A stretch of DNA of 64,000 bases from UBA6163 sp031411655 (GTDB taxonomy: Bacteria; Planctomycetota; Planctomycetia; Pirellulales; Pirellulaceae): the NCBI GenBank assembly GCA_031411655.1, contig JANOBM010000096.1:22468-86467 (forward strand). The letters run 5' to 3'. Below, piece after piece: positions 19,213 to 27,876 of the stretch. The notes beneath the pieces are model-generated. The model was not told the origin of the DNA and ran no database searches. It worked only from the letters and a program-made list of their open reading frames with translations. Positions within the stretch are counted from its first letter, which is position 1, and every line of letters starts with the position of its first letter. Both the position numbers and the translations under genes were made by a program.

Positions 19213-19520
19213 TCCCGGTAATCGAGGGCTTCCATTTCAAACGCAAGCCGACGCCGACTTCATGCGACATCTGAGAAGGTCTTTAGCGTTTCAAGGCCAA
19301 AGGCGAGCTAGCAATGACGTCTTCTTCCTGGAAGACACCGGCATAGTACGCATCGAACACGTGGAGGCAAGCCTTCGGTGACTTGGCATGCTTTTTCGAC
19401 AAAGCGAAAGCCCCTCGGACCCTGCGTCCCCACAAGGAAAGACTTGTGATGGACGACCACTCCAGACAGGCTTTCCGGTAAGTCCGAGAGTTCTGCACTC
19501 CTTCGATTCAGCCGACAACG
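19213..19520. other. intergenic region, nothing recognised
   Basis: This 308-base divergent region must hold promoters for the secreted protein (minus) and the NHL-repeat protein (plus). I see no repeat, RNA gene or strong promoter boxes. Confidence 0.4.
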
Positions 19521-20537
19521 ATGGAAAGACACGAAGTGATCATCGGAAATGGCGGGCATCGGTATCGTTGTATCCATGATTGGGGACGTGACTCCCTTCC
19601 CGCTGGGTACCACTATGGAAATGCATCTCATGGCGTCGCGATCGATGCTCAGGGCTTTGTTTATGTGACACATACGGGCCAGCCAGATTCAGTCTTCGTT
19701 TTTGACGATGACGGAAGGTTTGTTCGCACGATGGCGAGCATCCATGTCAACCCAGGGGGACTAGGGGAAGATGCTCGGAACCCCCAAGGCGTAGCCTGTG
19801 GTCACGGCATTGACATTCGAAAAGAGGGCAATGAAGAGTTCATTTATCTTTCACCGACGCACGCGCAGATGGGATTCACCAAGCTGTCGATGGCCGGTGA
19901 GTTAGTCTGGAAAAAGAATCGGGACACCGTTTTTACGGATGCCAATTCGGCGAAGGCCCTCGGAATCGACCTGCGTCCTACGAATACAAGTTTTCGTCCG
20001 GATGGCGGATACTATCTCGGTGACGGTTATGGGACGGGCTTTCTATTTCAATATGATGCTGCGGATCGGTTTGTACGAACCATCGGAGGAGTCGGTTCCG
20101 AGTCGGGAAAATTTCGCACGCCTCATGGGCATTGGCTTGACGACCGCGATGGACTGCCCAAGCTGGTTGTTGCCGATCGCGCCAACGAACGCCTGCAGTG
20201 GTTTGACATGGATGGAAACCATCTGAGTATCCTTGGCGGATTCTTGTTTCCAGCCGCTATCGATCAGCGAGAGGAGAACCTATTGATTGCAGACCTGCAT
20301 GCACGGGTCACTATTCTCGGCCGCAATAACGAGGTCGTGGTACACCTCGGCGACGACGCTAATTGGCGGGAGCGGGTGTTGGCAGATAATTTTGCGATGC
20401 GTAAAACTCCCCAGCTATGCCCGCCTGGACATTTTATTCATCCCCACGATGCTTGCTTTGATCGGCATGGCAATATCTTTGTAACCGAGTGGGTCGTCGG
20501 GGGGCGCGTCACGAAGCTGGAACGACTGGATCCGTGA
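19521..20537 (+). CDS. NHL-repeat beta-propeller protein
   Basis: The 338-aa protein consists of NHL-type propeller blades, with repeats such as HGVAIDAQGFVYVTHTGQPDSVFVFDD, FRTPHGHWLD and HPHDACFDRHGNIFVTEW. There is no signal peptide, so it appears cytoplasmic unless the start is further upstream. Similar stand-alone NHL proteins occur in planctomycetes and are often mislabelled peptidylglycine monooxygenase; the catalytic copper or lyase residues cannot be assigned here. Function is unknown. Confidence 0.75.
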   Translation: MERHEVIIGNGGHRYRCIHDWGRDSLPAGYHYGNASHGVAIDAQGFVYVTHTGQPDSVFVFDDDGRFVRTMASIHVNPGGLGEDARNPQGVACGHGIDIRKEGNEEFIYLSPTHAQMGFTKLSMAGELVWKKNRDTVFTDANSAKALGIDLRPTNTSFRPDGGYYLGDGYGTGFLFQYDAADRFVRTIGGVGSESGKFRTPHGHWLDDRDGLPKLVVADRANERLQWFDMDGNHLSILGGFLFPAAIDQREENLLIADLHARVTILGRNNEVVVHLGDDANWRERVLADNFAMRKTPQLCPPGHFIHPHDACFDRHGNIFVTEWVVGGRVTKLERLDP

Positions 20538-20747
20538 CTCGTTGGAGTTAACCCATCACTCAGTCAAAGTGAGTGAACTCATATGACCCCACGCTGCAAT
20601 GATTCGCCAATCCAGCGCCAAATTGTCGCGAAGCCTGCTCGCTCAAACGCGTGGTCGTTATTATCTAACGGGAAACGCGGCCCTTTCCGAAGAGTCGACG
20701 GTCAATCGAGGGTTCTGTAAGTTTAGGTTTAAACTGTGGCGAGACCA

Positions 20748-22391
20748 ATGAAGTTAGTGATTGTTGGGGGTGTGGCCGGAGGAGCTTCCGCGGCCGCTCG
20801 GGCGCGGCGGCTTTCTGAAGAGTCAGAGATTGTGTTGTTTGAGCGAGGACCGGATGTGTCGTTCGCCAATTGTGGTTTGCCGTATTATGTCGGTGGTGAG
20901 ATCGCTAGTCGCGACAAGTTGCTCGTCACGAAGCCCGAGTTGCTCCGTACACGCTTCAAACTCGATGTCAGAACTCGCACCGTAGTCGAAAAGATTGACC
21001 GCCAGGCGAAAACGATTAGCGTGCGAGAACTCGACAGCGGGCGCACCTATGAAGAATCTTACGACAAACTCATTCTCTCACCCGGTGCCGCCCCATTGAG
21101 GCCAGCGCTTCCGGGTATCGAACTTCCGGGTGTCTATACGCTGCGCAATCTTCAGGATGTCGACCGTATCAAGAATCAAGTTGACTCAGGCCCAAAAAAT
21201 GTCGTGGTGATTGGAGGTGGGTTTATTGGCTTGGAAATGGTGGAGAACCTAGTAAGACTTGGTATTTCGACAACGCTCATTGAACGCAATCCCCAAGTCC
21301 TCGGTCCACTCGACTTGGAGATGACGACGCCAATCGAGCAGGCGCTTCGCGATCACGGTGTGGCCCTTCATTATTGTGAGAACTTGAAATCGATAGAAAA
21401 ACTCGATAGCGACCTGTTGCTTCGATTCGAATCCGGCCTGCAATTATTGGCTTCCATGGTTGTTGTCGGGGTTGGTGTAAAACCTGAAAGTCATCTTGCA
21501 GCCGACGCAGGCTTGGGAGTTGGTTCGCGCGGCGGCATTCAAGTGGATGAGTTTTTGAGAACGAGTGATCCCGACATTTATGCCGTAGGCGATGCCGTCG
21601 AAGTCAAAGATTTTGTGCTAGGCCATGACACGCTTGTTCCACTGGCCGGCCCTGCGAATCGCCAGGGACGACTTGCTGCCGATAATGTTTTCGGAGGAAA
21701 TGCTTCCTATCGCGGCACACAGGGGACGGCAATTGTCGGCGTGCTCGGCAAGACCGCAGCGATGACTGGGGCATCGGAAAAGGTACTGCGTCGGTGCAAC
21801 CGTGCCTTCCGAAAAGTCTATGTGCATCCAGCCCATCATGCGGGCTACTATCCTGGCGCGGAGGGGATGACGCTCAAATTACTCTTCGATCCCCAGTCGG
21901 GTAAGATTCTCGGTGCCCAAGGTGTCGGCGGTGCGGGTGTAGACAAACGAATCGATGTTTTGGCCGTGGCGATTCAAGCAGGTTTTACTGTCTTCGACTT
22001 AGAAGAATTGGAGCTCTGCTATGCACCGCAATACGGTTCGGCGAAGGATCCGGTGAACATGCTTGGGTTCGTCGCCAGTGGCTTGATGCGAGGCGAGCAT
22101 CCACAAGTCGACGTCGATTCGCTCAGTGCGACTGGCTCCAACGATTCGACTTGCTTGATAGACGTTCGAACGCCGGATGAGTTTTCCAAAGGCCACATTG
22201 CCGGAGCCATCAATATACCCGTTGATGATTTGCGTTGCCGCATCAACGAGTTGTCTTCAGCCCGGCCGATCGTCACCTATTGCCAAGTGGGGATGCGTGG
22301 TTATTTGGCAACTCGCATTCTTCGCCAATCGGGCTTCAACGCATCGAACCTTGGTGGGGGCTACAAAACCTACTCGTTGTTTCAACGTTAG
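20748..22391 (+). CDS. CoA-disulfide reductase-rhodanese fusion
   Basis: The 547-aa flavoprotein starts with an FAD-binding GGVAGG (residues 7-12). The redox cysteine C42 in SFANCGLPYY is typical of CoA-disulfide reductases, NADH oxidases and Npsr. A second Rossmann motif, VVVIGGGFIGLEM, binds NAD(P)H. The C-terminal 90 residues form a rhodanese domain (CLIDVRTPDEF...GHIAGAINIP) with active cysteine C512 in TYCQVGMR. This fused architecture reduces CoA disulfides, persulfides or polysulfides. I use ATG 20748; an in-frame GTG at 20736 is possible. It is transcribed alone. Confidence 0.9.
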   Translation: MKLVIVGGVAGGASAAARARRLSEESEIVLFERGPDVSFANCGLPYYVGGEIASRDKLLVTKPELLRTRFKLDVRTRTVVEKIDRQAKTISVRELDSGRTYEESYDKLILSPGAAPLRPALPGIELPGVYTLRNLQDVDRIKNQVDSGPKNVVVIGGGFIGLEMVENLVRLGISTTLIERNPQVLGPLDLEMTTPIEQALRDHGVALHYCENLKSIEKLDSDLLLRFESGLQLLASMVVVGVGVKPESHLAADAGLGVGSRGGIQVDEFLRTSDPDIYAVGDAVEVKDFVLGHDTLVPLAGPANRQGRLAADNVFGGNASYRGTQGTAIVGVLGKTAAMTGASEKVLRRCNRAFRKVYVHPAHHAGYYPGAEGMTLKLLFDPQSGKILGAQGVGGAGVDKRIDVLAVAIQAGFTVFDLEELELCYAPQYGSAKDPVNMLGFVASGLMRGEHPQVDVDSLSATGSNDSTCLIDVRTPDEFSKGHIAGAINIPVDDLRCRINELSSARPIVTYCQVGMRGYLATRILRQSGFNASNLGGGYKTYSLFQR

Positions 22392-22451
22392 GCTTCAAGT
22401 GTACGAATTCAACGAGCCGCTCCGGTTTTAGTGGCTGCAGAACGTATCGTT

Positions 22452-23549
22452 TCACTGGAGTGGTTTAACATGCAACTCTTGTTCGCTCCACTGGATCGTA
22501 ACGCCTGCGGAGCGAGCAACCTGCTCTGAAATATCTCGTAGCGACTTGTCTTGAACTGCAAGCGATACAAGCGATTTGCATGCATCGCCCGCTGCAGGCT
22601 CAATGACAAGAACGCGAGTGGAAGTTGTCGCCAGCTGACGAAAGACTTGATCTGCCGTGACGTTTTCCAGACGCATGCTAAAACGAGTTTTGTCGATATC
22701 CAGTGGCTTTGTCGCTTGAAGTCGAACGGCAGAAAGCCAGGCCTTTGTCGCCGCATGATGTCCGGCGGGGCTGCTTGTTAACAGGATTCCACCCTTGGCT
22801 TCTCGAAACAGGGCGGCTTGATCCACCGCGAGAACGTCTTTGCGCATCGTTAATGCATGAGGACCCGAAGGGTACAGGGCCTCGATTTTGGCTGGCGCCA
22901 CCAGAGGAACATATTGGTTCGGGTCAGTTGTTGACGGAACCTTGTCAAACTGCGTCACAATGAGCAACCGAGCCGTTGAGGGGCGCATGGCGGTCCAGTG
23001 GACGGCGGCCCATAAGTCATGCGGAAGCGATGGGCCTGAAGAAGACCCGCCACACACAAGCATCGCTTGAGCGGGCGTTGATGGCTCGCCCCAAGATAGG
23101 TCGCGAGGCATATCATTGCCCGACTTGCCCATGACAGCCCCCGCGACCGCTAGCGCCCAATCTCTCCGTCCCACAAGGACCACGTTTTCAGCAACGGCGA
23201 TCTCCGCCCCGGCAGAATCCACCAAAGTGCTGAGCGCCTCAAAGACAGTCTTAGCTTCCGGTCCCGTACCCACCGGTACCGTCGGATCGATTTTGCGGTC
23301 GATCCAGATGTTGATTCCCAGCGGCTGTGAAATGGCGAGAAGTGACTCCCGAAGGGGCCGATCGGAGATCGCGGCACGAAAAGGGCTGGACAGTTTTGTA
23401 GCAAGTGTCGCCTCAACGGCCGGGTTCACGGTTACCTTTACCGGTAAAACCTGGGCCTTTGTGGCCGAACCCATGATGACGGCCAAAAAGCCGGCCACCG
23501 TGACTACAACACGCGAAAAACGCTGATTTCCAGGTTTGCAGGCCGACAA
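22452..23549 (-). CDS. secreted protein with secretin/TonB short N-terminal (STN)-like region
   Basis: The frame is open to 23741, but that would overlap the divergent gene at 23719. The first 64 codons also look non-coding, so I place the start near the TTG at 23549, just before a signal peptide (VVVTVAGFLAVIMGSATKA-Q). The mature part has a stretch (RPLRESLLAISQPLGINIWIDRKIDPTVPVG, then FEALSTLVDSAGAE) like the STN domain of secretins. The same pattern recurs at the C-terminus (KSLRDISEQVARSAGVTIQWSEQELHV). No secretin channel domain follows. The function is unknown and the start is uncertain. Confidence 0.65.
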   Translation of the reverse strand: MSACKPGNQRFSRVVVTVAGFLAVIMGSATKAQVLPVKVTVNPAVEATLATKLSSPFRAAISDRPLRESLLAISQPLGINIWIDRKIDPTVPVGTGPEAKTVFEALSTLVDSAGAEIAVAENVVLVGRRDWALAVAGAVMGKSGNDMPRDLSWGEPSTPAQAMLVCGGSSSGPSLPHDLWAAVHWTAMRPSTARLLIVTQFDKVPSTTDPNQYVPLVAPAKIEALYPSGPHALTMRKDVLAVDQAALFREAKGGILLTSSPAGHHAATKAWLSAVRLQATKPLDIDKTRFSMRLENVTADQVFRQLATTSTRVLVIEPAAGDACKSLVSLAVQDKSLRDISEQVARSAGVTIQWSEQELHVKPLQ

Positions 23550-23718
23550 GGAGGCAACTAGACTCGGGCCATACCCGTAGTTCGACAGCTTGCTAGTGTT
23601 GATGAATCCGAGAGTGCGGATTCTAATTTTCAGAACTCGCGACGCTTGCCGGACGCGGTCGGCTGCATAGGATGCAGCCGAGTTGGCACGGTGGTCAGCT
23701 CCTAGATTCTTGACAACA

Positions 23719-24402
23719 ATGGACGATGACATAGTGACCACTCCCCTTGTTCGAACGACTCGCCTGGTAGCTGCCTACCGACGATACCTGTCGAGTGCCG
23801 ATTCGCCTCAATACGCCGGCGACATCAATCGATATTACTCGACATCGACGCTTTTGACGATCTTGACTCGCAGCGACGTTGAAATGCGTCGCGCTGCGGC
23901 GATGGCGCTTGGGATGCTTGGCGATCACTCCGCGATCGAGCCGCTCGGCCGGTCGTTGGCAGATCCGGATCGCGGCGTGCGTCTGGCCGCAGACGACTCC
24001 TTTCGGGCGATTCTCATTCGCGATGCCGCCCCACCGCATCACCAGCAGCTTCTTCAGGTGATGCACCTGAACGATGGGGGAGAACATGCTGCCGCGTTGG
24101 CACCGACGATGATCCTCGCGGACCAGGCGCCGATGTATGCAGAAGCCTATCACCAACTCGCAGTCTGCTGGCAGGGGCTCGATGACAACGACGCTGCGGA
24201 GGCGGCATTTTGCAGTTGCCTTTGGCATTGCCGGTATCACTATCCTGCCTGGCAAGGCTTGGCCCGTTGCAAACTCGCCGAAGGCGATTTCAACGCGGCG
24301 CTCCATGCACTCGAACGAGCGATCGAGATTTGTCCTGATCTCGAATCAGCAAGACTTCAAATCCGCGCCATTCGTCGACGTCTCCGGCGTAGTGAGAGCT
24401 AA
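23719..24402 (+). CDS. HEAT-repeat plus TPR protein
   Basis: The protein has about 227 aa from ATG 23719 (MDDDIVTTPL); a longer frame starting at 23683 is less likely. The N-terminal half contains a HEAT/PBS-lyase-like pair (DVEMRRAAAMALGMLGDHSAIEPLGRSLADPDRGVRLAADDS). The C-terminal half is TPR-like (YAEAYHQLAVCWQGLDDNDAAEAAFCSCLW, then ALHALERAIEICPD). This is a protein-protein interaction scaffold without catalytic motifs. It is followed after 7 bases by a small membrane protein, so the two are probably an operon. Confidence 0.75.
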   Translation: MDDDIVTTPLVRTTRLVAAYRRYLSSADSPQYAGDINRYYSTSTLLTILTRSDVEMRRAAAMALGMLGDHSAIEPLGRSLADPDRGVRLAADDSFRAILIRDAAPPHHQQLLQVMHLNDGGEHAAALAPTMILADQAPMYAEAYHQLAVCWQGLDDNDAAEAAFCSCLWHCRYHYPAWQGLARCKLAEGDFNAALHALERAIEICPDLESARLQIRAIRRRLRRSES

Positions 24403-24409
24403 CCGGCTC

Positions 24410-24694
24410 ATGGCCCCGATCATTCAGGCAGATACCTTTGTCGGAAGCCTTGCCATTGGGTTGGGTGTTGTCTTGGCTGGGCTCTCTATCCGCTCACAGG
24501 ACGCGCTCTCTCAGCTTACTTTGGTGAAACGCATTCAGCAGCGTTTCGGTCGCGGGGCGGCGCGAGCGGTCATAACGGTACTCGCCGTTTTGCTGTGCAT
24601 TACGGGGGTCTTGATCCTTCGAGATATTCGACCCAGTTTTGCGGTGCCCCAACCGGCTCCGCGAGCTGTGAAAACGGCAAATCCATCGCCTTAG
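24410..24694 (+). CDS. small two-TM membrane protein
   Basis: The 94-aa frame begins at an ATG 7 bases after the HEAT/TPR stop codon. Two hydrophobic segments are visible (VGSLAIGLGVVLAGLSI and AVITVLAVLLCITGVLIL) with a basic loop between them, and a proline-rich tail. It is unrecognised, and its call rests on tight spacing and composition. A longer frame starting at 24137 lies inside the HEAT/TPR gene and is not used. Confidence 0.6.
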   Translation: MAPIIQADTFVGSLAIGLGVVLAGLSIRSQDALSQLTLVKRIQQRFGRGAARAVITVLAVLLCITGVLILRDIRPSFAVPQPAPRAVKTANPSP

Positions 24695-24873
24695 GCAAGC
24701 GGAACTTTGAAGCGTGCCCAAGAAACCGCTTAAGCTCGCAGCAGAAGTTGATTTCTCCGATATGGCTCGGCTGGCGACTCAGGCTCCAGCGGCAGTTTTC
24801 ATTCTGCCCGCGTTTTCCACTCACACACTGGCAGTGCATTCTAACCGTCCGCTGATCCCGTGAAGGCAAGTCC

Positions 24874-25959
24874 TCATTGAGGAGGATTTGCGTCCTTGAT
24901 CGCCTTGTCCATTACGGCCAGAGCGGCATCGGTGTATCGAGTGTGCTGATTATAGAAGTGGTTCAACGCCGCTTCGTCAGCAAAGAAAAACATTCGGTTG
25001 TGATCAGGGTCCTTTAAGCCCCATTCACGGTTCCCTGGCACAATCTTTCGCTCTTCGAAAAAGCGAACAACATCGATACCGTTCAGCATCGGTGTATAGG
25101 GCTCTGGGTTGGCAACAAAACGCTCCATCGCAGGCTTGCTGCTAAACAAATAGAGCCGACCAAGGTGCACCACACCAAATTCAGGATTTCCTTCGACCCA
25201 ACGATCTTCGTCGATCACGGCGACAGAGCAGTATCCTTCCATCGCTAGTTCCATTTCACTGCGTGCTGCGACCGAAGTTGGCGCTGGGGTTTGCAACGAG
25301 TTGTCTGTTCGGACGGAAACCGGAGTCGCCACGATTTCTTTGCTTGCCGGCGGCACGACGTAGCCGGCTCCCTGTCCAGGAGTACCAGCAATCGCATTCG
25401 TCGGTTGACTTGGCGCCGTCGCGGCGGCCGCTACCGGTGCCTGGACAGGCGAAACGCTCGCAATGGCTGCTCCGCTTGGTTGTGCATGTTGAGTTAGCAT
25501 CGCTACGTAGCGAGCTGGATCTTGAGGGCTCACGCTGTGCGATACGGCTTGTCCCTGGGTCGTGACGATCACATCTGTCGGGTACCGAGTCACTTGAAAC
25601 GTAGAGGCAATGGAGGGGCTTTTGCCGGCATGAATTTTCACAGGGACGTAATTTTTTTGGATAGCAGCAGCAACCTCGGGAGCCTTGAAAGCCCCGCTTT
25701 CCAATCGATCACACCAGACGCAATTATCGTCGTAGAAGTGCAACAAAAGCAATTTGCCCTCTTGCTGTGCTTGTGCATGTGCCGTCTTCAACTGCGTCTG
25801 CCAGGCAATCTCGGCTTGAGCTTGCTGAGCCCCCGCTGTGAACAACGCAACGGCCAACACCATCCATGCGGGTTGTGAGAGAGTTCTTGTCACGGCGGCA
25901 ATCCATTGTCGGGGGGACGAAGCTAGGCAATTCCGGTCAACTTGTTGAACGCGAATCAA
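24874..25959 (-). CDS. exported thioredoxin-fold protein with YHS-like C-terminal domain
   Basis: The 361-aa protein has an N-terminal hydrophobic signal (PAWMVLAVALFTAGAQQAQA). A thioredoxin-fold domain follows (about 50-155) with the redox motif NCVWC, of the DUF255/thioredoxin_7 kind (LLLHFYDDNCVWCDRLE, cis-Pro in RYPTDV). A low-complexity Ala/Pro linker leads to a C-terminal domain (about 240-320, starting YCSVAVIDEDRWVEGNPEFG) that looks like a YHS or related metal-binding unit. A periplasmic thiol-disulfide or metal-delivery role is inferred. It has no operon partners. Confidence 0.8.
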   Translation of the reverse strand: MIRVQQVDRNCLASSPRQWIAAVTRTLSQPAWMVLAVALFTAGAQQAQAEIAWQTQLKTAHAQAQQEGKLLLLHFYDDNCVWCDRLESGAFKAPEVAAAIQKNYVPVKIHAGKSPSIASTFQVTRYPTDVIVTTQGQAVSHSVSPQDPARYVAMLTQHAQPSGAAIASVSPVQAPVAAAATAPSQPTNAIAGTPGQGAGYVVPPASKEIVATPVSVRTDNSLQTPAPTSVAARSEMELAMEGYCSVAVIDEDRWVEGNPEFGVVHLGRLYLFSSKPAMERFVANPEPYTPMLNGIDVVRFFEERKIVPGNREWGLKDPDHNRMFFFADEAALNHFYNQHTRYTDAALAVMDKAIKDANPPQ

Positions 25960-26329
25960 CGGTCAACAGCACAGTCAATGCAACAATCTTTGTTGCCACG
26001 CTATTGAATTCGGCTGTGACGGTCGTGCGACTTGAGTGGAAGTTAGGGGCTGGGGAAACTTTGACGCCACCGCAGTTTTTTCCAGTCACTTGGGAACGCT
26101 AATGCCTTGCGATCCGGCCGTTCCCCAACGAAAGCGAAATGCCGGCCAACCGGGATCGTCTAATGCCCAGAGAATCGCCTACGTCATGTCCCCTGCACCG
26201 ATGGGCCCAGCGTTGTGAACCGGCGCATATGCATAAATCGGGTCCAGACGCATGAACGCGTCCACACGCATGAAAAGGCTCAGATAGGTGCGACGTGAAC
26301 GCGCCATGAAGCCCGTTAGCAAAATCAGA
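25960..26329. other. intergenic region, nothing recognised
   Basis: This 370-base stretch lies between the start of the thioredoxin/YHS gene and the end of rpmJ. It contains short repeats of ACGCATGAA around 26249-26275 but no reading frame or RNA that I can support. Confidence 0.4.
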
Positions 26330-26482
26330 CTATCGACGACGTTTCTTCGTTTTGGCGTTGCCTTGACGAACCTTGAATTTAGGATTGCTTTTGCAAATCA
26401 CATAAATCCGACCGCGGCGACGTACGACTTGGCAATCTGGATGTCGGTACTTCAATGCCCCAATGCTACTTACAACTTTCAT
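26330..26482 (-). CDS. rpmJ: 50S ribosomal protein bL36
   Basis: This 50-codon gene lies in what otherwise looks like a long intergenic gap. The minus-strand translation starts MKVVSSIGALKYRHPDCQVV, continues RRRGRIYVICKSNPKFKVRQ and ends GNAKTKKRRR before TAG. It matches the long bL36 form (RpmJ2/YkgO type). That form keeps PDCQ and VICK cysteines but lacks the full zinc-binding set (CxxC...CxxxxH) of short bL36. The gene is alone, divergent from larC. A 12-base sequence immediately before its ATG can pair with an upstream copy (see findings). Confidence 0.95.
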   Translation of the reverse strand: MKVVSSIGALKYRHPDCQVVRRRGRIYVICKSNPKFKVRQGNAKTKKRRR

Positions 26483-26584
26483 CGCTAAAATCTCACGTTT
26501 GCGGGGTTCGCTGTTTTCTTCGGAAGGTCGGCGGAACGGGTTGAAAAAGGAATCGTCTCCGCAAGTGGACCGGAGATTTTAGCG
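26483..26584 (-). promoter_or_regulatory. candidate structured leader of rpmJ
   Basis: CGCTAAAATCTC at 26483-26494 is perfectly repeated in inverted form at 26573-26584. A nested TTGCGG/CCGCAA pair (26499-26504 with 26559-26564) and CAC/GTG (26494-26496 with 26565-26567) lie inside. In an rpmJ transcript starting upstream of 26584, the outer helix would cover the bases directly before the start codon. Confidence 0.5.
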
Positions 26585-26648
26585 GCACGCGAGGGTTTCG
26601 CAACGCCAGTTTTCGTTTCTAGCCATATCTGCCGGATAAGGACTTCAA

Positions 26649-27872
26649 ATGCGGATCGCATATTTCGACTGTTTCAGCGGTATTAGCGGCGATATGACCC
26701 TTGGTGCAATGGTGGATTTAGGGGTTTCGATCGATGCAATCCAAAGTGGAGTTCGCTCCATGGGTCTCGCCGAGATCGAAATTCGTTCGGAAATCGTTAA
26801 AAAAGCGGGGTTTCGAGCCGTGCAGGTTCGGATTGCCCACCCCCCCGAAAAGTCGCATCGACATTTGCACCATATTGAGGAAATGATCGATCGAGGGAGT
26901 GAGATTGCACCCAAAGCCAAAGTATTGGCCAAACGTATTTTCGGCCTGATCGGTGTCGCCGAAGCCAAAATGCACAACACAACGATCCAAAAAGTGCATT
27001 TTCATGAGGTAGGGGCTGTCGATTCCATCGCTGACATCGTCGGTGCTGCCATTGGGTTCCAGCTGCTTGGAATCGATCGTGTTGAGGCGTCGGCAGTTCC
27101 GACCGGATGTGGGTCGGTGGAAATAGCGCATGGTCGAGTCTCGATTCCGGCGCCCGCCACTGCCGAACTGCTCTGTGGAGTCCCCATCGCCACTTCCGAC
27201 ATCGAGCGAGAACTCACGACTCCGACCGGGGCTGCAATTCTGAAGGCGACCGTAGCCCGATTTGGTCCCCTGCCCGCAATGCGATTGATAGCGGCAGGGT
27301 ATGGCGCAGGAACCTATGATCTGCCGAATCAAGCGAACGTGCTTCGCATCGTACTGGGCGAATGCGACGACGTAGCCGAAAGCTCGCTTGTGTCGTCGAC
27401 TATCCCGCTGGAGCATGACCGAGTGGTAGTGCTTGAAACTAACATTGATGATTCAACGCCGGAGGACTTGGCCGACTGCACTCGTCGATTGATGGAGGCG
27501 GGAGCATTGGATGTCTACCAAACTTCCTGCGTAATGAAAAAGGGACGAAGCGGTATCCTGTTGACCGTGGTCTCATCCCCATCGCGAGTCAAAGAACTTG
27601 AAATGATGTTGTTTAAAGAAACGTCCACCATCGGCATACGCAGACATACAGCCGATCGCGATAAGTTGATTCGCCAACAAGTCATACTCGAAACCAGCTT
27701 GGGGCCTTTGGCAGCCAAGGTTGTTCAGCTCGGTGGAACGCAAACGCGAATGACGGTCGAGTACGAAGATGGCCGTGATTTGGCGTCGAAACGGAGCACC
27801 ACATTGGCCGCTGTTCGACAAGCTGCCGAGGAAGCATGGGCTAAGAAAAACCAGGCCCAACGCCCTCAATAA
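26649..27872 (+). CDS. larC: LarC nickel insertion protein (P2CMN nickel chelatase)
   Basis: The 407-aa protein begins YFDCFSGISGDMTLGAMVDLGV, the LarC signature. A His-rich stretch, HPPEKSHRHLHHIEEM, lies at about 60. The end contains METNIDD-like LETNIDDSTPED and the ferredoxin-like C-terminal part (MLFKETSTIGIRRH). LarC uses CTP to put nickel into the pincer cofactor of lactate racemase-type enzymes. Here both LarC halves are in one frame, so no programmed frameshift is needed. larA, larB and larE are not in the window. AAGGA precedes the ATG by about 6 bases. Confidence 0.93.
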   Translation: MRIAYFDCFSGISGDMTLGAMVDLGVSIDAIQSGVRSMGLAEIEIRSEIVKKAGFRAVQVRIAHPPEKSHRHLHHIEEMIDRGSEIAPKAKVLAKRIFGLIGVAEAKMHNTTIQKVHFHEVGAVDSIADIVGAAIGFQLLGIDRVEASAVPTGCGSVEIAHGRVSIPAPATAELLCGVPIATSDIERELTTPTGAAILKATVARFGPLPAMRLIAAGYGAGTYDLPNQANVLRIVLGECDDVAESSLVSSTIPLEHDRVVVLETNIDDSTPEDLADCTRRLMEAGALDVYQTSCVMKKGRSGILLTVVSSPSRVKELEMMLFKETSTIGIRRHTADRDKLIRQQVILETSLGPLAAKVVQLGGTQTRMTVEYEDGRDLASKRSTTLAAVRQAAEEAWAKKNQAQRPQ

Positions 27873-27876
27873 CCGC

